Positions 31,624 to 41,231 of a stretch of 64,000 nt of DNA are shown piece by piece. The stretch's first letter is position 1; every line of letters begins with the position of its first letter. Source of the stretch: UBA1422 sp963676385 (GTDB lineage Bacteria; Bacillota; Clostridia; Peptostreptococcales; Anaerovoracaceae); NCBI GenBank assembly GCA_963676385.2, contig CAXXMM010000014.1, positions 1 to 64,000 of the forward strand, given 5' to 3'. The notes under the pieces were generated by a model. The model was not told where the DNA came from and made no database searches. It saw nothing but the letters and a program-made list of their open reading frames with translations. The translations under genes were made by a program, and so were the position numbers.

Positions 31624-33762
31624 ATGACTCGAATAAAAGATAACAGAACCTCCCGGCCCTGGATGATCAGCATGATTCTAGTCGTGGTGTTGGTTCTTAA
31701 CGGTAATTTTATCAGTGGCGCCTATGCTGAAGAATATGCTGCTTCTATTGGAGGCGTAAATTACCAGACCTTGGATGAAGCTGTAGCGGCAGTGACTGAT
31801 GGACAAACCATAAAGTTGTTAAGCGATATTGAAGTTGGAACCGGTGCAGAATCAGGTGTTGTTCAAAAGTCTGGCATCCACTTTTATTTGGACTTAGGCG
31901 GAAAAACAATTTCCGGGGATTCAGATGCCGGCGTTTTGCAGTTGACGGCAGGAGAAATTACCGTATATAACGGCATCATTACAAACAATAATGCCAATGG
32001 GCAAGCCCTTCTTGCAGAAGGCGATGAGGCACAATTTTCCTATCCCACTGGATTTACGCCAACTGATGAACAAATGGCGCAGATGGATATTCCTGTAGCC
32101 TATCATGTAACGATGAATATAGGAAGCAACGGTACTGTACATTACGGATCTACAACAGGTCCAAAAATAACAACAGATAGTGAAACCTTATACGCAGGAG
32201 AAAACACGGCACATCAATTCTATTTTGTACCAAACACCGGATATGTGGTGGGAAGTCTTGCTGTTAATGGGGTTTCCAAAACGGTTGCCAAATCTTATTC
32301 CATTTCAAACTTGACTGCCGATCAATCCATCAAAGTTACATACAAGATTATCACATTTACCATTACGCCCAAAGCTTATGTGGGGGATGTTTCAGCAAGC
32401 CAAGGGGTTGTTATTTCGCCTACATCTGCTACGGTAAAATATGGTGGGAATCAGACCTTTGCCCTGACGGCAAATGAGGGATACAAAATAAAAGACGTTC
32501 TGGTCAATGGGGTAAGCCAGGGGGCTGTTACCACAATCGCTTTGACGAATGTTACGAAAAAAACAACCGTCACCATTAAACTGCAAAAAACAGCGCTTTT
32601 TATTATGTTGGATGCAGGCCACTATGCCTATTACAATCATAGTCCTGTCGTAGCCACATACTATGAAGGAAATGTTATGTGGACGCTTCATAAGTATGTG
32701 AAACAGGCATTGGAAGAGTATCCGAACATTATAGTTGATACGACGAGAGCTAATAATACTAAGGCCCTGGGAAGCTCCTTAGATCCTTATGAACGCGGAA
32801 AAATGGGGAAAGGATATGATTTGGTATTGTCTCTCCACTCCAATGCGGCCAGTGCGCAAAGCCCAGATTATGTAGTGGGCATTTGCTCCTTGAATAGCAA
32901 AGTTACCACCGTTTCCAAAGGACTTGGACTTAAGTTGGCAAATGCAGTTAGCGACGTGATGGATACAAAACAGATTTCCAGAATCTATACCAAAGCCCAA
33001 TCCGATGGAAGAGACTGGTATGGTGTTAACAGAGGTGCCGCAGCGGTGGGCGTGCCAAGTATTATTCTGGAGCATTCCTTTCATACGAATACCCGATCCG
33101 CATTGTGGTTGTTAAAGGATGCCAATCTGAAATCCTTGGCTGCGGTGGAAGCAAAAACCATTGCGGCCTACTATGGCATTACTAAAAACGGCGAGGTGGC
33201 TTCCCCCAAGACGCCAACATCTTTCAACGCGTATGGTGCCACCTATTCTACAGCAAAAATATTGTGGAATAAGTCTTCTGGGGCCTCCGGATATCAAATA
33301 TATCGAGCAACCTCTTCTGGAGGAACTTATGTGAAAATCAAGACCACATCCCAACTATCCTATATTGATGCCGATCTTACTTGCGGAAAGAACTATTACT
33401 ACAAAGTGCGTGCTTATAGGACAACTTTCTATGGAACAAAATACAGTAGCTTTACGGCAATAAACCCGGCAAAACCTCGCCCGGCAAAACCGGGTGTCAC
33501 TGTGTCTTCCGGCGTTGATAAAGCAGTACTAAAATGGACTTCGGTCAAAGGAGCCAGCGGCTACTATGTTTATCGTAAGGCTGGGACAACAGGAACTTAC
33601 ACTATAGTCAAAAAAATTACGTCTAAGGATGTGCTGAAATGGAGCAATACCCATTTAACCACAGGGAGAACCTATACCTATAAGGTATGCGCTTACCGAA
33701 TCGTCAGCGGTATCATCGTTGAAGGAAGATTAAGCACACAGGACACTGTAAAGATTAAATAG
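31624..33762 (+). CDS. Secreted N-acetylmuramoyl-L-alanine amidase with C-terminal fibronectin type III domains
   Basis: A 712-residue exported protein. A signal peptide (helix MISMILVVVLVLN, cleavage near AYA-EEY) leads to a beta-helix-like segment and a Gly/Val-rich repeat region with VNG units (residues about 200-320). An amidase_3 catalytic domain follows, with MLDAGH, SLHSNAA and ILEHSFHTN providing zinc ligands and the catalytic Glu. Two fibronectin type III domains (about 520-612 and 615-712) end the protein, sharing the GASGYxxYR pattern. It cleaves the stem peptide from muramic acid. Expression lies under a c-di-GMP riboswitch, hinting at surface remodelling or biofilm/motility switching. 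Confidence 0.88.
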   Translation: MTRIKDNRTSRPWMISMILVVVLVLNGNFISGAYAEEYAASIGGVNYQTLDEAVAAVTDGQTIKLLSDIEVGTGAESGVVQKSGIHFYLDLGGKTISGDSDAGVLQLTAGEITVYNGIITNNNANGQALLAEGDEAQFSYPTGFTPTDEQMAQMDIPVAYHVTMNIGSNGTVHYGSTTGPKITTDSETLYAGENTAHQFYFVPNTGYVVGSLAVNGVSKTVAKSYSISNLTADQSIKVTYKIITFTITPKAYVGDVSASQGVVISPTSATVKYGGNQTFALTANEGYKIKDVLVNGVSQGAVTTIALTNVTKKTTVTIKLQKTALFIMLDAGHYAYYNHSPVVATYYEGNVMWTLHKYVKQALEEYPNIIVDTTRANNTKALGSSLDPYERGKMGKGYDLVLSLHSNAASAQSPDYVVGICSLNSKVTTVSKGLGLKLANAVSDVMDTKQISRIYTKAQSDGRDWYGVNRGAAAVGVPSIILEHSFHTNTRSALWLLKDANLKSLAAVEAKTIAAYYGITKNGEVASPKTPTSFNAYGATYSTAKILWNKSSGASGYQIYRATSSGGTYVKIKTTSQLSYIDADLTCGKNYYYKVRAYRTTFYGTKYSSFTAINPAKPRPAKPGVTVSSGVDKAVLKWTSVKGASGYYVYRKAGTTGTYTIVKKITSKDVLKWSNTHLTTGRTYTYKVCAYRIVSGIIVEGRLSTQDTVKIK

Positions 33763-33813
33763 GTGACCTGTATACAACTACAATAGAGACACTGGATTCT
33801 TTTGAGAAATCCG

Positions 33814-33849
33814 AAAAGAGAGGGGAATTTCCTTCTCTTTTATTTTTTG
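33814..33849 (+). terminator. Intrinsic terminator after the amidase gene
   Basis: AAAAGAGAGGGGAA with CCTTCTCTTTT form an imperfect stem, followed by a T-rich run that abuts the CIRCE element. Confidence 0.7.
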
Positions 33850-33876
33850 TTAGCACTCAAACTGCGTGAGTGCTAA
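33850..33876. promoter_or_regulatory. CIRCE element (HrcA operator)
   Basis: TTAGCACTC, nine bases, GAGTGCTAA: an exact match to the CIRCE consensus bound by the heat-shock repressor HrcA. It lies 64 bases before clpB. Confidence 0.96.
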
Positions 33877-33940
33877 AATTTTTGTTTACTTTTTGGTTTT
33901 CTGGATATAAAATATTTATATAAAAAAGGAGGTGATCCAG

Positions 33941-36523
33941 ATGAACTTGGATAAATTTACAGATAAGGCGCGGGAGGCCATTTTGGAATGTCAAAATATT
34001 GGGGTTTCAGAAGGTCATCAACAACTGGACGGGGAGCATCTCCATCTTGCTTTGATGGTGCAACAGGATGGATTGATTCCAAAGTTAATCAAATATATGG
34101 GCATTGAGCCTGCTAAAATTGTAGGGGATTTGGAAGAAAAAATCCAGCAACTTCCCAAGGTCACCGGTGGGGATGATCAAATTTATTCTACTCGAAGATT
34201 AAATCAAATCTTAATCAATGCAGAAAAAAGTGCCAACGCATTTAAAGATGAGTTTATTAGCGTTGAGCATATCTATTTAGCTCTTCTGGAAGAGCATGGA
34301 ACACCATCAGAAAAGATTTTTCAGCGGTATGGTATCAATAAAGAAAAATTTCTTGGTGCATTGACCACGGTAAGAGGCAACCAGAAAATTACTAGTCAAA
34401 ACCCGGAAGAACAATATGAGGCCCTGAAAAAATATGGCAGAGATTTAATTGAGATGGCTCGGGAGGGGAAACTGGACCCGGTGATAGGTCGTGACGAAGA
34501 AATTCGCCATGTGATTCAGATTCTATCAAGAAGAACCAAAAACAACCCGGTGCTTATTGGGGAACCGGGCGTAGGGAAAACTGCGGTGGTGGAAGGATTG
34601 GCACAGCGCATCATTAATGGGGACGTACCGGAAGGCCTAAAAAATAAAACCATTTATGCCTTGGATATGGGTTCGTTGATCGCCGGCGCGAAATTTCGAG
34701 GGGAATTTGAAGAACGGCTAAAAGCGGTGCTCTCAGAAATCGAAAAGTCAGAAGGCAACATTATTTTGTTTATTGATGAAATTCACAACATTGTTGGGGC
34801 CGGAAAGGCAGAAGGCGCCATGGACGCCGGTAATTTGCTAAAACCAAAACTAGCCAGAGGTGAATTGCACTGCATTGGAGCAACTACGCTGGATGAATAC
34901 CGAAAAAACATTGAGAAGGACGCGGCATTGGAGCGGCGGTTTCAGAAAGTGTTGGTGGATCAACCGACGCTGGAAGACACTATTTCCATTCTTCGTGGCC
35001 TCAAAGAACGGTTTGAAACTCACCATGGGGTACGTATCACAGATAACGCTTTGATTGCCTGTGCCACTTTATCGGATCGGTATATCAGTGACAGATTTTT
35101 GCCGGACAAGGCCATTGATTTAATGGATGAAGCAGCTTCTAAAATTCGTACCGAAATTGACAGCATGCCTGCAGAACTGGATCAGATTTTCAGAAAAATT
35201 ATGCAACTGGAAATTGAAAAACAGGCGCTGGGAAAAGAAAAAGATCAGGCTTCTCAGAAACGGCTTCAGAATATTGAGAAAGAACTGGCGGACCTTAAGA
35301 CAGAAAATGATGCCATGAGAGCTCAGTGGGAAAGTGAAAAACAAGCCATTGGCCAATTGAAAAATACCAAGGAGCAAATTGAAGAGGTCAAACTTCAAAT
35401 TGAAGAGGCTGAACGCCAGTATGACTTAGAGAAATTGGCTCAGTTGAAATACGGAATTCTTCCGGATTTGGAAAAGAAGCTGGTTAAGGACACAAAAAGT
35501 GCCGATGCTGCTGAAGAAACCAGATTACTGAAGGAAGAGGTTACAGAAGAAGAAATCGCTGAAGTGGTTTCTAAATGGACCGGCATTCCGGTGAACAAAC
35601 TGGTGGAAACGGAGAAAGAAAGACTGTTGAAACTACCGGAAATTCTTCATCGACGAGTAATAGGTCAGGAAGAAGGAATTGAGGCGGTGTCAGAAGCTGT
35701 ACTTCGCTCCAGAGCAGGATTAAAAGACCCAAGTAAACCAATGGGCTCCTTTATTTTTCTGGGTCCTACAGGGGTGGGAAAAACGGAGCTTGCCAAAGCC
35801 TTGTCTGAGGCATTGTTTGACTCCGAAAAGAATATGATACGAATCGATATGTCTGAATATATGGAAAAACATTCGGTGTCACGACTTGTTGGAGCCCCTC
35901 CCGGATATGTTGGATATGACGAGGGCGGTCAATTAACAGAGGCAGTCCGAAGGCGACCTTACAGTGTCATATTGTTTGATGAAATTGAAAAGGCTCATCC
36001 TGATGTTTTTAACATTCTTTTGCAACTGCTGGATGATGGCCGACTAACCGACAACCAAGGTAGAACCGTTGATTTTAAAAATACCTTGGTAATTATGACA
36101 TCCAATATTGGAAGTACATATTTAGTTGAAAACATCCGAGGAGACGGTACCATTGATGAAGAGGTGCGGGAACAAGTTATAGACGAGATGAAAAAACGAT
36201 TTCGACCGGAGTTTGTCAATCGTATTGATGACATCGTCGTATTCTCTCCTTTAACTGAATCGGAAATCGGACAAATCATCGACATTTCAATCAAGGATAT
36301 TCAGAAAAAACTGGCGGAAAAAAACATTACCTTAAAACTGACGGAAGAAAGCAAGGCACGAATTGTCAAAGAAGCTTACTCTCCGCTGTATGGAGCAAGA
36401 CCGGTGAAAAGGTATTTGCAGAAGTACATTGAAACAGAAATCGCCCGAAAAATCATTAGCGGTGAAATCAAACCGGGGGAAGAAGTGGTCATTGATGAGA
36501 AGACCCACTTCGGATCCAGATAA
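33941..36523 (+). CDS. clpB: ATP-dependent protein disaggregase ClpB
   Basis: An 860-residue class I Clp/Hsp100 chaperone that rescues aggregated proteins with DnaK. It has the N-terminal repeat domain, first Walker A GEPGVGKTAVVEG (about residue 205), a coiled-coil middle domain (about 405-520, rich in Glu, Lys and Gln), second Walker A GPTGVGKTELAKA (about 605) and C-terminal lid. ATG 33941 follows an almost full anti-16S match, AAGGAGGTGATCC. It is single, controlled by CIRCE. Confidence 0.96.
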   Translation: MNLDKFTDKAREAILECQNIGVSEGHQQLDGEHLHLALMVQQDGLIPKLIKYMGIEPAKIVGDLEEKIQQLPKVTGGDDQIYSTRRLNQILINAEKSANAFKDEFISVEHIYLALLEEHGTPSEKIFQRYGINKEKFLGALTTVRGNQKITSQNPEEQYEALKKYGRDLIEMAREGKLDPVIGRDEEIRHVIQILSRRTKNNPVLIGEPGVGKTAVVEGLAQRIINGDVPEGLKNKTIYALDMGSLIAGAKFRGEFEERLKAVLSEIEKSEGNIILFIDEIHNIVGAGKAEGAMDAGNLLKPKLARGELHCIGATTLDEYRKNIEKDAALERRFQKVLVDQPTLEDTISILRGLKERFETHHGVRITDNALIACATLSDRYISDRFLPDKAIDLMDEAASKIRTEIDSMPAELDQIFRKIMQLEIEKQALGKEKDQASQKRLQNIEKELADLKTENDAMRAQWESEKQAIGQLKNTKEQIEEVKLQIEEAERQYDLEKLAQLKYGILPDLEKKLVKDTKSADAAEETRLLKEEVTEEEIAEVVSKWTGIPVNKLVETEKERLLKLPEILHRRVIGQEEGIEAVSEAVLRSRAGLKDPSKPMGSFIFLGPTGVGKTELAKALSEALFDSEKNMIRIDMSEYMEKHSVSRLVGAPPGYVGYDEGGQLTEAVRRRPYSVILFDEIEKAHPDVFNILLQLLDDGRLTDNQGRTVDFKNTLVIMTSNIGSTYLVENIRGDGTIDEEVREQVIDEMKKRFRPEFVNRIDDIVVFSPLTESEIGQIIDISIKDIQKKLAEKNITLKLTEESKARIVKEAYSPLYGARPVKRYLQKYIETEIARKIISGEIKPGEEVVIDEKTHFGSR

Positions 36524-36547
36524 AATCAAAAGAAAAAACAAATATCC

Positions 36548-37222
36548 TTATTTAGATAGCCGGTGTCTGGCTTTGGAATGATCCATATGAATTTCCATTG
36601 CCCGGACGCCGGCTTCAACGTCTCGATGAATAAAAGCCTGAAAAATAGCCCGGTGCTCAGCAAGGACTGCCACCAAGTAATCTTCTTTTGCTTCTCCATA
36701 TTGTTGGCTGCCATGATGAATATAAGCTTGGTAAGAGGCAAGCAAATTCTGAAGCATGCGATTATGGGATGCCAAGTAGATTGTCTGGTGAAAATTTACA
36801 TTAATATTCAGCATTTTATCTACATCATTTTTCATGGTATAAAACTCCATGAAATCAAAGGTCTCTTCCAGTTGGGCCATTTCCTCATCGGTAATTCGTT
36901 CAATGGCCCACCGTACCGCCTGGGTTTCATATATTTTGCGCAAAGTAAACATGTCTTCCAATTCACTGGGAGAAATGCCAAGAACAAAGGCACCCCGATT
37001 GGGTACTATTTCAACCAGACCTTCCATTTCCAACTGAAGAAGTGCCTCTCGAACAGGTGTCCGGCTTACCTTATACTCATCGCAAATGGACTGCTCCACC
37101 AACTTCTGATCTTTTTTCAACTTCCCTGATAGAATGTCATCTTTGATTCGGTTGAACAAGTCACTGGATAAGGGGGCAGCGGTGGTTTTCACACCGGTTA
37201 AGTCTTTTTTTGTTATGGGCAT
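36548..37222 (-). CDS. GntR family regulator, FCD subfamily
   Basis: A 224-residue repressor with an N-terminal winged helix (DQKLVEQSICDEYKVSRTPV, about residues 40-60) and an all-helical FCD ligand domain with the metal-binding His/Asp pattern. It is the last gene downstream of aconitase and isocitrate dehydrogenase on the same strand, 44 bases after the latter. FCD regulators usually bind organic acids, so citrate or a related acid is a fitting effector. The perfect palindrome at 40364-40389 before the aconitase gene is its probable target. Confidence 0.88.
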   Translation of the reverse strand: MPITKKDLTGVKTTAAPLSSDLFNRIKDDILSGKLKKDQKLVEQSICDEYKVSRTPVREALLQLEMEGLVEIVPNRGAFVLGISPSELEDMFTLRKIYETQAVRWAIERITDEEMAQLEETFDFMEFYTMKNDVDKMLNINVNFHQTIYLASHNRMLQNLLASYQAYIHHGSQQYGEAKEDYLVAVLAEHRAIFQAFIHRDVEAGVRAMEIHMDHSKARHRLSK

Positions 37223-37266
37223 AATGCATTTCCCTTCCCTAGGATATTTTGCGCCGGATTTTTTTA

Positions 37267-38406
37267 CTAAGATATTTTGGACAAAATATAGTCGGCAAAT
37301 TCCGCTCCTGTGGCACCGTTTTCCCGACCGGTAATGACCAGTTTCTTTTCTTTGATGGTGCATTCTTCAATGGCCGCAAAAAGCTGGTCTGCCTTCCCTT
37401 GATAACCAATATGGGAAAGCAACATAGCGGCGGCACGAATGACACTGCAAGGGTCTGCATATTGGGCACGTCCTTCAGATACCATTCTGGGAGCTGAACC
37501 ATGGATGGCCTCAAACATGGCATACCGTTTGCCTAGATTTGCGCTTCCTGCGGTTCCCACACCCCCTTGGAATTCTGCGGCTTCATCGGTGAGAATATCC
37601 CCATACAGGTTGGGCAGAATCATCACTTGGAATTGGGTTCTTCTTTTTTGATCCACCAGTTTGGCGGTCATGATATCAATGTACCAATCGTCCACTTCGA
37701 TTTCCGGATATTCGGCGGCAATGCGTTTGCACACTTCCAGGAACTTTCCGTCGGTGGTTTTCACCACATTGGCTTTGGTGACAATGGTAACCCTTTTTTT
37801 ATTATTGGTTCTGGCGTAGTCAAAAGCAAGTCGAGCAATTCGTTCGGTTCCTTGGGTGGTAATGACACGAAAATCAATGGCAAGGTCATCTTGTATGGTC
37901 ACACCCTGACTGCCCATAGCGTAGAGACACTCTGTGTTTTCTCTGAAGAAAGTCCAATCCACTCCTTGGTCTTCAATTTTGACTGGTCGCACGTTGGCAA
38001 ATAAGTCCAGCTCTTTTCTCATGGCAACGTTGGCACTTTCCACATTGGCCCAAACATCTCCCTTTCTGGGTGTGGTGGTGGGGCCTTTGAGCAATACATG
38101 ACATTTTTTTATTTCAGCCAAAACCCGGTCGGGAATTGCTTTCCCATCGGCGGCTCGATTTTCGATGGTGAGTCCATCGATAACACGAAATTCGATTTTG
38201 CCCTGGGCAACTTCATCGGCCAGAAGGGTGGACAACACTCGGTGAGCTTGATCGGTAATGGCAGGACCAATGCCATCTCCTCCAATGATTCCGATGATGA
38301 TTTTATCCAAGGTTTGGTAGTCCACAAAATCGGATTCTTCCTTCATTTTTTCTATTCTCGCCAATTGTGCAGTAACAATGTTTTCAAACTGTTTCATATA
38401 ATCCAT
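37267..38406 (-). CDS. icd: Isocitrate/isopropylmalate dehydrogenase family protein, probable NAD-dependent isocitrate dehydrogenase
   Basis: A 379-residue beta-decarboxylating dehydrogenase. Features are GIIGGDGIGPAI near residue 40, FRENTECLYAMGSQG (substrate loop) and NLYGDILTDEAAEFQGGVG (metal and substrate binding). Coupling to aconitase four bases upstream points to isocitrate and 2-oxoglutarate, not isopropylmalate. An N-terminal extension of about 35 residues precedes the core. It feeds glutamate synthesis in organisms with a partial TCA cycle; citrate synthase is not in the window. Confidence 0.85.
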   Translation of the reverse strand: MDYMKQFENIVTAQLARIEKMKEESDFVDYQTLDKIIIGIIGGDGIGPAITDQAHRVLSTLLADEVAQGKIEFRVIDGLTIENRAADGKAIPDRVLAEIKKCHVLLKGPTTTPRKGDVWANVESANVAMRKELDLFANVRPVKIEDQGVDWTFFRENTECLYAMGSQGVTIQDDLAIDFRVITTQGTERIARLAFDYARTNNKKRVTIVTKANVVKTTDGKFLEVCKRIAAEYPEIEVDDWYIDIMTAKLVDQKRRTQFQVMILPNLYGDILTDEAAEFQGGVGTAGSANLGKRYAMFEAIHGSAPRMVSEGRAQYADPCSVIRAAAMLLSHIGYQGKADQLFAAIEECTIKEKKLVITGRENGATGAEFADYILSKIS

Positions 38407-38410
38407 GTAC

Positions 38411-40333
38411 TTATTCTCCTTTAATCTGATTAATTTTTCCGCCGGCCAACAAAATGGCTTTTTCCTGTTGACTAAAATTCCCTTTTGTTTCGTATATTTT
38501 TTTGTTCACCAGATCTTCAACAAGGATTCGTTGGTTTTCCAGTTGGGAAACGGGATCCTTCATATAAAATTCCTGTCCAATGGAAAAGTCATTATAATCC
38601 TCAGGGTGGACAAAAACAAGAGGAATAATTCCGCTGTTAATTAAATTAGAGCGATGAATTCGGGCAAAAGACTTTGCAATGACAAACTTTACCCCCAAAT
38701 ACAGAGGGGCCAATGCCGCATGTTCCCGACTGCTTCCTTGTCCATAGTTTTCTCCGCCGATAATCGCCACAGAACCCATTTCTTTGCATCGTGTAGCAAA
38801 CCCTGAATCGATTTTTTCAAAACAATAATTGGACAAATAAGGCACATTGGAACGGTAAGGTAACAAGCGGGAATCGGAGGGCATAATATCATCTGTAGTA
38901 ATATTGTCACCTCCAACCAAGGCTACCTGCGCCGTTATGTCCCCGGCAAGTTTTTGATTTCTTGGAAACGGTTTAATATTTGGGCCCATGACAACAGGCG
39001 TGTTTGTCACATTGCAACCCTTGGGATATACAATAAAATTGTCATTAAGGGGAAAGTCTGTTTCTGAAACTTGTGGCATTGTCATGCCGGAAAGACGACC
39101 GTCGGTTAAGACTCCGCGAATGGCGGAAATTGCTGCGGTTTCAGGACTGACTAAATATACATCAGCATCCATGGTGCCACTTCGCCCCTTGAAATTTCGG
39201 TTAAAGGTTCGAAGAGAAACTGCACCCGATTTTGGAGACTGACCCATACCGATACAGGGCCCACAAGCATTTTCAATGATTCTGGCCCCTGAAGAAATGA
39301 GAATGGCCAAAGCACCGTTTTCCGCCATTTTGGTCAATATCTTACTGGAACCCGGTGAGATTACTAAACTAACGTCAGGGTGTACTTTATGTCCTTTGAG
39401 AATTGCGGCAACCTTCATTAAGTCAGTATAGGAGGAGTTGGTGCAACTACCAATGGCCACTTGGTCCACCTTGATTTCACCAATATTTGCCACCGCCTCC
39501 ACATTATCCGGGCTGTGTGGCATGGCCGCCAACGGGGTTAAGGATGACAAATCGATTTTAATCTGCTCGTCATAAGTTGCATCGGAATCTGCAGCCAGAG
39601 GTACAAAATCTGACCCTCGGCCCTGGGCTTTTAGGTAAGCCAAAGTATTATCGTCGCTGGGAAAAATAGAGGTGGTTGCGCCTAGTTCGGCGCCCATATT
39701 TGTGATGGTAGCCCGGTTAGTAACGGAAAGAGACTTGACCCCTTCTCCGGTATACTCAACAATTTTTCCAACACCGCCCTTGACAGTTAAAGTTTTCAGC
39801 ACCTTTAGAATCACATCTTTGGCAGATACCCATGAACTCAGTTTCCCCGTCAATTCCACTTGCAGCACTTTGGGGACACTTAAGGTATAGGTTCCTTTTG
39901 CCATGGCCACGGCCACATCTAAACCACCGGCACCAATGGCAATCATACCTAAGCCGCCGCCGGTAGGGGTATGGCTGTCAGAGCCCAGCAAGGTTTTGCC
40001 CGGTTTGCCATAGTTTTCCAGATGAAGCTGGTGGCAAATGCCGTTTCCCGGCTTGGAAAACAAAACCCCGTGACGTTTGGCAACACTTTGAATAAATGCA
40101 TGGTCGTCTGCATTTTCAAATCCGGTTTGCAAAGTGTTGTGATCAATATATGCAACAGAACATTCCGTTTTTACCTGATCCACATCCATGGCTTCCAGTT
40201 GTAGATACACCATGGTTCCGGTAGAATCCTGGGTTAAGGTTTGATCCATTTTGATGGTAATGGCTTCGCCGGGAATTAGCTTTCCCTCCACTAGGTGACC
40301 TTCCAATATTTTATAGGCTAATGACTTTCCCAT
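38411..40333 (-). CDS. acn: Aconitate hydratase
   Basis: A 640-residue aconitase interconverting citrate and isocitrate. The three [4Fe-4S] ligands are in GSCTNSSYTD and CGPCIGMGQSP. The C-terminal swivel domain contains GGENYGQGSSREHAA with the catalytic Ser-Arg. It belongs to the shorter clostridial aconitase type of about 640 residues, distinct from 890-residue AcnA. The start at 40333 follows GGAGGAATC. It heads the operon with icd and the GntR gene. Confidence 0.92.
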   Translation of the reverse strand: MGKSLAYKILEGHLVEGKLIPGEAITIKMDQTLTQDSTGTMVYLQLEAMDVDQVKTECSVAYIDHNTLQTGFENADDHAFIQSVAKRHGVLFSKPGNGICHQLHLENYGKPGKTLLGSDSHTPTGGGLGMIAIGAGGLDVAVAMAKGTYTLSVPKVLQVELTGKLSSWVSAKDVILKVLKTLTVKGGVGKIVEYTGEGVKSLSVTNRATITNMGAELGATTSIFPSDDNTLAYLKAQGRGSDFVPLAADSDATYDEQIKIDLSSLTPLAAMPHSPDNVEAVANIGEIKVDQVAIGSCTNSSYTDLMKVAAILKGHKVHPDVSLVISPGSSKILTKMAENGALAILISSGARIIENACGPCIGMGQSPKSGAVSLRTFNRNFKGRSGTMDADVYLVSPETAAISAIRGVLTDGRLSGMTMPQVSETDFPLNDNFIVYPKGCNVTNTPVVMGPNIKPFPRNQKLAGDITAQVALVGGDNITTDDIMPSDSRLLPYRSNVPYLSNYCFEKIDSGFATRCKEMGSVAIIGGENYGQGSSREHAALAPLYLGVKFVIAKSFARIHRSNLINSGIIPLVFVHPEDYNDFSIGQEFYMKDPVSQLENQRILVEDLVNKKIYETKGNFSQQEKAILLAGGKINQIKGE

Positions 40334-40363
40334 TGATGATTCCTCCAATTCTTGTTGAACGTT

Positions 40364-40389
40364 AACATTGTATACAATTATACAATGTT
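40364..40389. promoter_or_regulatory. Perfect 11-bp inverted repeat, candidate GntR (FCD) operator of the acn operon
   Basis: AACATTGTATA, spacer CAAT, TATACAATGTT. It contains TTGTATACAA, a core common to GntR-FCD sites. On the minus strand a -10 TATAAT (complement of 40377-40382) lies inside it, with TTGCTT 17 bases upstream, so binding would block RNA polymerase at the acn promoter. Confidence 0.8.
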
Positions 40390-40542
40390 AGTTTAGATAA
40401 AGCAATAGAGTTTTCCAAAATCCCGTTTATTTGTAAGTGTCAGGGGTATTAACTGTACAACATAGCATACTTTGTGATATAATTATCAAATAAAGAACCT
40501 ATGAAGCACTATTTGTGACATAAAAATCCGGGAGGTGGAAAC

Positions 40543-41106
40543 ATGATTGATTATGACTATTTAGACTGGGGCGTGGGCCTTCCTAAAGAAGACGATTTCA
40601 AAAAAGTGGAATACCGTGAACAGGCAAAGGTCCATCTTTTTGAAACAGACGCAGCAGCCGTTTCTTACGATGAAGATAAAGAAAAAGAAGACAACCAATA
40701 TGACGTGTGGTATCTTCAGTTGCCAAGTGAACGTACATGGGTAGATGACCCGCAACAGGTAGAGGAAAGGAAGCAATCTTTAATCAATGAGATTGCCGCC
40801 TATGCAGAAACTATTGTACCCGGTCAGCCTTTGTGGAAACGTGGGGACACAGTCTTTTTAGATGCATTTCTTTTAGAGCAGGTACCCGACATTAGTGAAA
40901 CTAAATATGATAATGCATTATTGATTTCTTCTGAAGGAATTTGTCAGGCGCCCTTGGCGGTAATCTGGGAAATGGTCCCGGCGGCCAAACGGAACATCCT
41001 GATGAATATTCAGCGGGCGGGCAAAAAAATCTATGGGGTGGTCAGCAGCAAGTATTGCGCTTCCGGAGATGGTCTGCTTTGTTTAGAAGTGTATGGGAAA
41101 AAATAG
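40543..41106 (+). CDS. Conserved protein of unknown function (DUF3881-like)
   Basis: A 187-residue acidic soluble protein with no signal peptide or membrane segment. It looks like DUF3881, a family seen in clostridia, but I cannot assign a function. Notable are an acidic stretch (DEDKEKEDNQ) near residue 50 and a single Cys pair near the end. It has its own promoter with extended -10 (TGATATAAT, about 40476-40484), GGGAGGTGG before the ATG and a terminator after it. Confidence 0.6.
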   Translation: MIDYDYLDWGVGLPKEDDFKKVEYREQAKVHLFETDAAAVSYDEDKEKEDNQYDVWYLQLPSERTWVDDPQQVEERKQSLINEIAAYAETIVPGQPLWKRGDTVFLDAFLLEQVPDISETKYDNALLISSEGICQAPLAVIWEMVPAAKRNILMNIQRAGKKIYGVVSSKYCASGDGLLCLEVYGKK

Positions 41107-41155
41107 AACCGATAAGACGGTTGGTAGGGTTCCTATTTTCAGGTAGTATTAATGG

Positions 41156-41187
41156 AAAGAGAGCATCCTTATGGTGCCCTCTTTTTT
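41156..41187 (+). terminator. Intrinsic terminator
   Basis: AAAGAGAGCATCC and GGTGCCCTCTTTTTT form a stem with one mismatch and one G-T pair, ending in six Ts. Confidence 0.85.
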
Positions 41188-41231
41188 CGTCTTGGGTTCT
41201 ATGATATAGTATACCCCTACGGGAGGATGCC

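Noticed and set aside
36563..37129. Open frame of 188 codons on the plus strand
   Set aside because: It is fully antisense to the GntR regulator gene, whose motifs are clear.
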